Below, one piece after another: positions 59,400-64,000 of a stretch of DNA of 64,000 nt. Each line of letters begins with the position of its first letter. The stretch's first letter is position 1. Position numbers and translations under genes: made by a program. This DNA is from Coprenecus sp949297365. Lineage in GTDB: Bacteria > Bacteroidota > Bacteroidia > Bacteroidales > UBA932. The DNA lies in the NCBI GenBank assembly GCA_963931055.1, contig OZ006987.1, positions 558,001 to 622,000 of the forward strand. Direction: 5' to 3'. The notes below the pieces were generated by a model. The model was not told the origin of the DNA and searched no databases. It was given only the letters and a program-made list of their open reading frames with translations.

Positions 59400-60713
59400 C
59401 TATCTTTTTTTCAATCTGAACTCAACCGGGACAGAGTACTTGACCCTGACCTTCTCTCCTCCGAAGACTCCCGGCTTCCATTTCGGGGACGCCGCGATGA
59501 CCCGCACCGCCTCGTCCTCAAGATACTGGTCATTGCCCCTGACCGCCCTGACGTTGGTTACACTACCGTCCTTCTCCACGATGAATTCTACCGTTATAGT
59601 TCCTGATATGCCCTGATTCAAAGGAACATCAGGATACTTAAGGTACGTATACACCCACTCTCTGAGAAATGTACCCACATCACCCTTAAAGAACTCAGGA
59701 GGCGTATCCACCTCATACGGAGAGTACACTCTGTCGCCTGCGTCCGCCGACGACGAATCAGCCGCGTCCGTCCAATACCCTTCAGGCCGGTCTATCATCA
59801 ATTCCATATTGGCAACTTCCCTGACAAAATTGTAAATGAAGTCGCTGATATAGTCCATCGACTCATAATCCAGAAAAGAGGCCTGATCCCTGACCGTCCT
59901 CATATTTCTGTCACTGCCGGCAGTAAACAGTACCACCGGTATATTTTTCTCATAAAAAGGGAGATAATCTCCGGAAGGCAGTACGCCCTCTCCCTGCTCC
60001 GGAATATAGAACGCTCCCACCTCTGCCAGTCCGCCTATCAGACTGTTGACCTCGGGACTGGCCACCCCGTTATAGTAGACAAACGGATTGAGCGGTCCTG
60101 AAAGGCCCACCATCCTCACGTCTATCATAAGGGAGATACTGTCCGCTTCCGGGAATGTCCTGTTGATAAAATACCATGACCCGGCCATCCCCTGCTCCTT
60201 GGCACCGAATCCGGCAAAAACTACTGATCTTTTAAAGAAAAATGAGGAAGCGGCCACTCTTCTGGCCACTTCCATCATTACGGCAATCCCGGAGGCATTG
60301 TCATTCGCCCCCGGGAATATCTGCGTCACGCTTCTGCCGTCCACCGTCATCACATTGGTCCCGAGATGATCCAGATTGGCTCCTATCACCACGTACTGAC
60401 CTTTCAGTCTGTCGTCATATCCCTCGACGACACCCACTATGTTCCTGGATGTCAACGTATCATCCTCCAGTGCGATGGAGAACTCCAGGCCCTCCTTTCC
60501 GGAAAGCATAGTGACACCCGCATCATACAGGCAGTCATAGACATACTCAGCCGCTGCCGCTTCTCCGGGAGTTCCGGCACGACGGCCGCTCAGAGAATCC
60601 GATGACAAGAACACAACATGGTCTTCCAATCTCGCGGTCTCCTCTTCATTCTGCGCATACGACAGTACGGCAGACAGACCGGCCAGGATGAGAATGGAGG
60701 CTGTGCGTTTCAC
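59400..60713 (-). CDS. Degenerate M28-type peptidase domain fused to a TonB C-terminal domain
   Basis: A 437-residue exported protein: signal peptide (MKRTASILILAGLSAVLSYA), an M28 aminopeptidase-like fold (about 22-300) and a TonB C-terminal domain (about 345-436; GTITVEFIVEKDGSVTNVRA, PKWKPGVFGGEKVRVKYSVP). In active M28 enzymes zinc is held by His, Asp, Glu, Asp and His with a catalytic Glu. Here the corresponding positions read N113 in GANLDHLG, D138, E173 (with K172 at the catalytic Glu) in GAKEQG, R200 in DVRMVG and R272 near NMRTV. Only Asp and one Glu remain, so catalysis is very unlikely. It may bind a peptide or transport-related partner. Its start overlaps the gcvT stop by one base. 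Confidence 0.88.
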   Translation of the reverse strand: MKRTASILILAGLSAVLSYAQNEEETARLEDHVVFLSSDSLSGRRAGTPGEAAAAEYVYDCLYDAGVTMLSGKEGLEFSIALEDDTLTSRNIVGVVEGYDDRLKGQYVVIGANLDHLGTNVMTVDGRSVTQIFPGANDNASGIAVMMEVARRVAASSFFFKRSVVFAGFGAKEQGMAGSWYFINRTFPEADSISLMIDVRMVGLSGPLNPFVYYNGVASPEVNSLIGGLAEVGAFYIPEQGEGVLPSGDYLPFYEKNIPVVLFTAGSDRNMRTVRDQASFLDYESMDYISDFIYNFVREVANMELMIDRPEGYWTDAADSSSADAGDRVYSPYEVDTPPEFFKGDVGTFLREWVYTYLKYPDVPLNQGISGTITVEFIVEKDGSVTNVRAVRGNDQYLEDEAVRVIAASPKWKPGVFGGEKVRVKYSVPVEFRLKKR

Positions 60714-61822
60714 TATTTCGAAGCCTTATAGAAAGGAGTCTTTACTACCTTGGCCTTGAGAAGCCTGTTCCTTACCTTGATGTATATCTCGGTGTCCGCC
60801 TTGTTGAACGGAGTGTTGACATAACCCATTCCGATGGGGATGTTGAGGGAAGGAGACATGGTTCCGGATGTCACATGACCGATGACAGCACCTGCGGCAT
60901 CGCAGATCTCATAGCCGTGACGGGGCACGCCGCGGTCGATGAGCTCGAATCCGACGAGCTTGCGCTTCAGACCCTCGGCTTTCTGAGCCAGCAGATACTC
61001 TTTGTCCAGGAAATCGCCCTTGGCCTCGGAGAACTTGGTAATCCAGCCCAGACCGGCCTCGAGAGGCGATGTGGTGTCATCGATATCGTTACCGTAGAGG
61101 CAGAAGCCCATCTCAAGTCTGAGAGTGTCGCGGGCACCCAGTCCGATAGGCTTAATGCCGAACTCGGCTCCGGCCTCGAACACGGCGTTCCACAGTTTGT
61201 CGGCATCCTCGTTGGCAGCATATATCTCACATCCGCCGGCACCGGTATATCCTGTGATGGAGAAGATCACGCTCACACCGCCGAGCATCAGTTTCTTGAA
61301 TGTATAGTACTCCATACCGGTAATATCCTCTTCGCAGAGCTTCTGCATAGCCTGGATAGCCTTGGGACCCTGCACTGCAAGCTGGCAGATCTCGTCCGAT
61401 GCGTTATAGAGTTCCTTACCGGGAGTAAGTCCGAACTTGGGAGCGATGGCGCAGAGGTGATTCCAGTCCTTCTCCACGTTGGCGGCATTGACTACGAGCA
61501 GATATGTCTGGCTGTCAATGCAGTATGCGAGAAAATCGTCCACGATACCGCCCTTGCCGTTGGGGAAGCAGTCATACTGCACCTTTCCGGGATAGAGAAG
61601 CGACGCGTCATTGGACGAGACATACTGTACGAATGCAAGGGCGTTGGGGCCTTTTACCCATATCTCACCCATGTGCGACACATCGAATACTCCGACTCCG
61701 TTCCTGACCGTATTGTGTTCCTCAGTGATACCTACATACTCAACCGGCATATTGTATCCGGCGAAAGGAACCATCTTGGCACCCAGAGCTATGTGCTTCT
61801 GGGTAAATGCTGTTGTTTTCAT
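60713..61822 (-). CDS. gcvT: Aminomethyltransferase (glycine cleavage system T protein)
   Basis: A 369-residue GcvT of normal length, the tetrahydrofolate-dependent component of glycine cleavage. The N-terminal folate domain has VFDVSHMGEIWVKGPNALAF and YNASDEICQLAVQGPKAI, with the family block GYTGAGGCEIYAANEDADKL and the ARDTLRLEMGFCLYGNDIDD motif (catalytic Asp region). The C-terminal barrel begins FLDKEYLLAQKAEGLKRKLV. Other gcv genes are absent from the window, a common dispersal. Second gene of the SPOR-gcvT-leuS-yitT operon. Confidence 0.96.
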   Translation of the reverse strand: MKTTAFTQKHIALGAKMVPFAGYNMPVEYVGITEEHNTVRNGVGVFDVSHMGEIWVKGPNALAFVQYVSSNDASLLYPGKVQYDCFPNGKGGIVDDFLAYCIDSQTYLLVVNAANVEKDWNHLCAIAPKFGLTPGKELYNASDEICQLAVQGPKAIQAMQKLCEEDITGMEYYTFKKLMLGGVSVIFSITGYTGAGGCEIYAANEDADKLWNAVFEAGAEFGIKPIGLGARDTLRLEMGFCLYGNDIDDTTSPLEAGLGWITKFSEAKGDFLDKEYLLAQKAEGLKRKLVGFELIDRGVPRHGYEICDAAGAVIGHVTSGTMSPSLNIPIGMGYVNTPFNKADTEIYIKVRNRLLKAKVVKTPFYKASK

Positions 61823-61846
61823 CTATACTGACTTAGTTATTTGTTG

Positions 61847-62326
61847 TTATTTGACATGCATATTCTGACTGACATCATAGATCCATACATCCTCGGGGCA
61901 GAACTGATATTCCATGATATCCTCCATAGCCCTGAGCGCCTCGCGATAATCATTATAAGCAGCAACGGAGACTGCCTCGAATCCGTTGTTGAACTCTATC
62001 ACTCTGGGCTTGTAGCCGTTTTTCTCCAGCACGGCATACATCTTCTCAGCATTGCCCTCAACCTTGAAACTGCCGAGAATCACATGATATTTTCCGGCAT
62101 TCTCCAGTGAGTTCTCAGCCGCGATTCTGGCCTGCTCCAGTTCAAGGGCCCTAACCCTGTTGAGCGAATCCTGCTCACGCTGCAGACGTTCCTGCTCCAG
62201 AGCCTCCTGTCTCATTCTTTCAAGGTCCTTGGAAGTAGGCTTTCCTACCAGCGAGCGGAAAAAGTCACATCCTGTCAGCAGCATTGCAGCTGCCGCCAAG
62301 GTCATAATTAATTTAACGACTCTCAT
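61847..62326 (-). CDS. SPOR-domain lipoprotein
   Basis: A 159-residue lipoprotein with lipobox LTGC (about residues 17-20), a coiled-coil linker rich in Glu/Arg (ERMRQEALEQERLQREQDSL) and a C-terminal SPOR domain (about 88-155; KYHVILGSFKVEGNAEKMYA, ...NGYKPRVIEFNNGFEAVSVA). SPOR domains bind denuded peptidoglycan at division sites. The start at 62326 was preferred because it gives a lipoprotein signal; the upstream open frame does not. It leads the six-gene operon, linking a cell-envelope protein to one-carbon and translation genes. Confidence 0.85.
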   Translation of the reverse strand: MRVVKLIMTLAAAAMLLTGCDFFRSLVGKPTSKDLERMRQEALEQERLQREQDSLNRVRALELEQARIAAENSLENAGKYHVILGSFKVEGNAEKMYAVLEKNGYKPRVIEFNNGFEAVSVAAYNDYREALRAMEDIMEYQFCPEDVWIYDVSQNMHVK

Positions 62327-62368
62327 ATTCAGCAATTTATTAAAATTAAACAGTTTAATTATATCCAA

Positions 62369-62400
62369 CAAAAATAGGCAAATAATAACATAAGAGCAAA
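62369..62400 (-). promoter_or_regulatory. Promoter of the SPOR-gcvT-leuS-yitT operon
   Basis: On the minus strand TTTG (62397-62400), 20 bases, TATTTTTG (62369-62376): both boxes and the spacer fit the Bacteroidota consensus exactly. Confidence 0.75.
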
Positions 62401-62440
62401 AAAAATGTATATTTACACTCTAATTGATAAAATAAGCCGG

Positions 62441-63802
62441 ATGGAAAACAATTCCAAGACTTTTTTCAGCAAAGTCAAGACATACATCAGCGATATAGTG
62501 AGCCTGAGCGACCATATCGACACCGACAAGGCTTCCCAATATATCCGCAGCAACATAGACTTCAAAGGTCCGAACGCCTACATCCTGGCCTTCGCCATTA
62601 TCGTAGCGTCCGTCGGTCTGAACACCAACTCGATAGCGGTAATCATCGGCGCCATGCTCATATCTCCGCTTATGGGACCTATATTCGGTATCGGATACGG
62701 CCTGGGAACCAACGACACGTCCTTTTTGAAAAAGTCATTCAAGAACTTGATAGTGATGGTCGTCATCAGCGTACTGGCCTCCACGGTATACTTCCTTGTA
62801 TCCCCATTGGAACTGGAGAACCCCACCGAACTGCTTACGAGGACCAATCCTACGATATATGACGTATTCATCGCCCTGTTCGGCGGTTCGGCCGGCATCA
62901 TTGAGATAAGCCGGAAAGACAAGGGCACCGTCATCTCCGGTGTGGCCATCGCCACAGCCCTCATGCCCCCGCTGTGTACCGCAGGCTTCGGCCTCGCCAC
63001 AGGCAGCCTGAAATATTTTGCCGGAGCACTATATCTGTTCTCCATCAACAGTATCTTCATCGCCATCGCCACCCTGCTGGCCGTCAAGTACCTGAAGTTC
63101 CCTATGGCCACGTTTACTGACCCGGCGAAGCAGAAAAGGGTGAGCCGCTGGATAGCCGCGCTCGTCATCATAATCATCATCCCCAGCGTCTACTCGGCCG
63201 TCATCATGATCCGGGAGAACAACTTCAGCCACACGGCGAAAGAGTTCATCGCCGCCAACAAGGAACTGAGCAGAAGCTACATATACGACCACAGCATTGA
63301 CTTCAGGGCAAAGCCTCCGAAGATAGAGCTGTTCATAGCCGGAGAGGCTCTCAGCAATGAGGAACTCAACCTGGTCTACAAGTCCGCGCACGAATTCGGC
63401 TTCACAGACGACCAGATCATCATAAGCCAGAACGCCGCCACCGACCAGCGGGAGATGACCGACAGAGTAGCCATCCAGAGCATCTACGAGAGAAGTGACC
63501 AGGAGATCCTCAAGCGGGAGCAGATAATAGACACTATGCGGAAAGAACTGCAGATCTACAAGATAAGGGAACTGCCCTACGAGCAGATAACCAACGAACT
63601 GCTGGCCCAATATCCGGGTCTGACCAACGTGACCATGACCCGAGGCTACTCCATCAACCCGGATTCGCTCGGCAAGAGGCAGGAAGAGATACTTGTAATC
63701 CTGAGTGCGGAAAAGCCCATATCCGGGGAGAATGTGGAGAAACTACGGAAATGGCTGACTGTAAGACTGGATTTTGAGAACGTTAAATTATTGCAGGAGT
63801 AG
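62441..63802 (+). CDS. DUF389 (TIGR00341-like) membrane protein
   Basis: A 453-residue membrane protein. Seven or so hydrophobic helices cluster in the first 270 residues, with family blocks IVASVGLNTNSIAVIIGAML, ISPLMGPIFGIGYGLG and GVAIATALMPPLCTAGFGLA. The C-terminal 180 residues are a soluble domain (ELFIAGEALSNEELNLVYKS, ILKREQIIDTMRKELQIYKI). The family is of unknown function, possibly a transporter or channel. An ATG at 62405 is also open; 62441 was chosen since the shorter form begins MENNSKTFFSKVKTYI, as in relatives. The CapA gene starts three bases after the stop. Confidence 0.88.
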   Translation: MENNSKTFFSKVKTYISDIVSLSDHIDTDKASQYIRSNIDFKGPNAYILAFAIIVASVGLNTNSIAVIIGAMLISPLMGPIFGIGYGLGTNDTSFLKKSFKNLIVMVVISVLASTVYFLVSPLELENPTELLTRTNPTIYDVFIALFGGSAGIIEISRKDKGTVISGVAIATALMPPLCTAGFGLATGSLKYFAGALYLFSINSIFIAIATLLAVKYLKFPMATFTDPAKQKRVSRWIAALVIIIIIPSVYSAVIMIRENNFSHTAKEFIAANKELSRSYIYDHSIDFRAKPPKIELFIAGEALSNEELNLVYKSAHEFGFTDDQIIISQNAATDQREMTDRVAIQSIYERSDQEILKREQIIDTMRKELQIYKIRELPYEQITNELLAQYPGLTNVTMTRGYSINPDSLGKRQEEILVILSAEKPISGENVEKLRKWLTVRLDFENVKLLQE

Positions 63803-63805
63803 CGG

Positions 63806-64000
63806 ATGACCGGAACTTTTTTGCTCACCGTCGTCGATACACTGTCCATCCTCTTCATGGGCGATGTCATGCAGCACAGGCAGCAGATACACTCAGCCCT
63901 CATCCCGGGAACTGACTCAATGCAGTCATCGTCCTACGACTACTCATCCTATTTCACCCATGTTCAGCACTTTATAGACGAAGCAGACTTCACGGCAGCC
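63806..64000 (+). CDS. CapA-family protein, 5' part (cut by the window edge)
   Basis: The first 65 codons of a protein of the PGA_cap/CapA metallophosphoesterase-like family: a short hydrophobic start (TGTFLLTVVDTLSILF), then the hallmark FMGDVMQHRQQ with the metal-binding Asp and His, and SYDYSSYFTHVQHFIDEADF. Full-length members have about 350-400 residues and are linked to capsule or poly-gamma-glutamate metabolism. It starts three bases after DUF389 and is probably co-transcribed. The rest lies outside the window. Confidence 0.8.
   Translation, partial: MTGTFLLTVVDTLSILFMGDVMQHRQQIHSALIPGTDSMQSSSYDYSSYFTHVQHFIDEADFTAA

Overview
The window comes from a member of the Bacteroidales (Bacteroidota). 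Many genes are preceded by the Bacteroidota promoter form TTTG/TTG - about 20 bases - TAnnTTTG instead of a sigma-70 box. Family content agrees: DUF4290, DUF5053, BACON and PL29-type lipoprotein modules, a TonB receptor with a carboxypeptidase-like N-terminal domain, TPR-AraC regulators and paired YitT proteins. Core genes look moderately GC-rich, which would suit an Alistipes/Rikenellaceae-like or Barnesiella-like gut organism, but the sequence does not fix the genus.

1-12.8 kb is core chromosome: a CoA-transferase, a His-rich exported protein with a TonB receptor, enolase, rubredoxin, a NUDIX hydrolase, the DUF4290-ftsK-lolA operon, a dTDP-4-dehydrorhamnose reductase, hisS and an initiator tRNA-Met. 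12.7-26.3 kb is accessory DNA beginning at that tRNA. It holds a large serine recombinase whose stop codon lies in the complement of the tRNA anticodon loop, a small serine resolvase, DUF2693, a helix-turn-helix protein overlapping an adenine methyltransferase, a candidate structured RNA, and a five-gene SPFH/GYF_2/zinc-ribbon membrane operon. Next come a small replicon-like module (II/X-type Rep, NUMOD3-like protein, two copies of a promoter-plus-hairpin element), a tyrosine recombinase and DUF5053, with gene remnants between them.

26.3-46.6 kb returns to chromosome: surface lipoproteins, a barrel protein, a GH20 hexosaminidase, the complete riboflavin operon (ribD-ribE-ribBA-ribH) under an FMN riboswitch with a transcription attenuator, an F420-hydrogenase-beta-like iron-sulfur protein, more surface lipoproteins, and a five-gene operon led by pyrG. 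46.7-50 kb carries an acyl-ACP thioesterase, a close homologue of animal steroid 5-alpha-reductase, an Old Yellow Enzyme family reductase, and rnpB directly abutting the last of these. 50-64 kb holds the CCA-adding enzyme, a small PD-(D/E)XK protein, holA, two AraC-type regulators, a six-gene operon (SPOR lipoprotein - gcvT - degenerate M28/TonB fusion - leuS - two YitT proteins), a DUF389 membrane protein and the start of a CapA-family protein cut by the window edge.

The observations most worth following are: (i) the 5-alpha-reductase/flavin-reductase pair, resembling the bile-acid and steroid reducing modules of gut Bacteroidota; (ii) the SPFH/GYF_2 operon on the island with its structured leader; (iii) an M28 peptidase-like domain that has lost its catalytic Glu and three zinc ligands and is fused to a TonB C-terminal domain; (iv) paired promoter-hairpin elements flanking a Rep/integrase segment; (v) cloverleaf inverted repeats at 32.7 and 50.2 kb. 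All functions are inferred from sequence reading alone; no database search or folding program was run.
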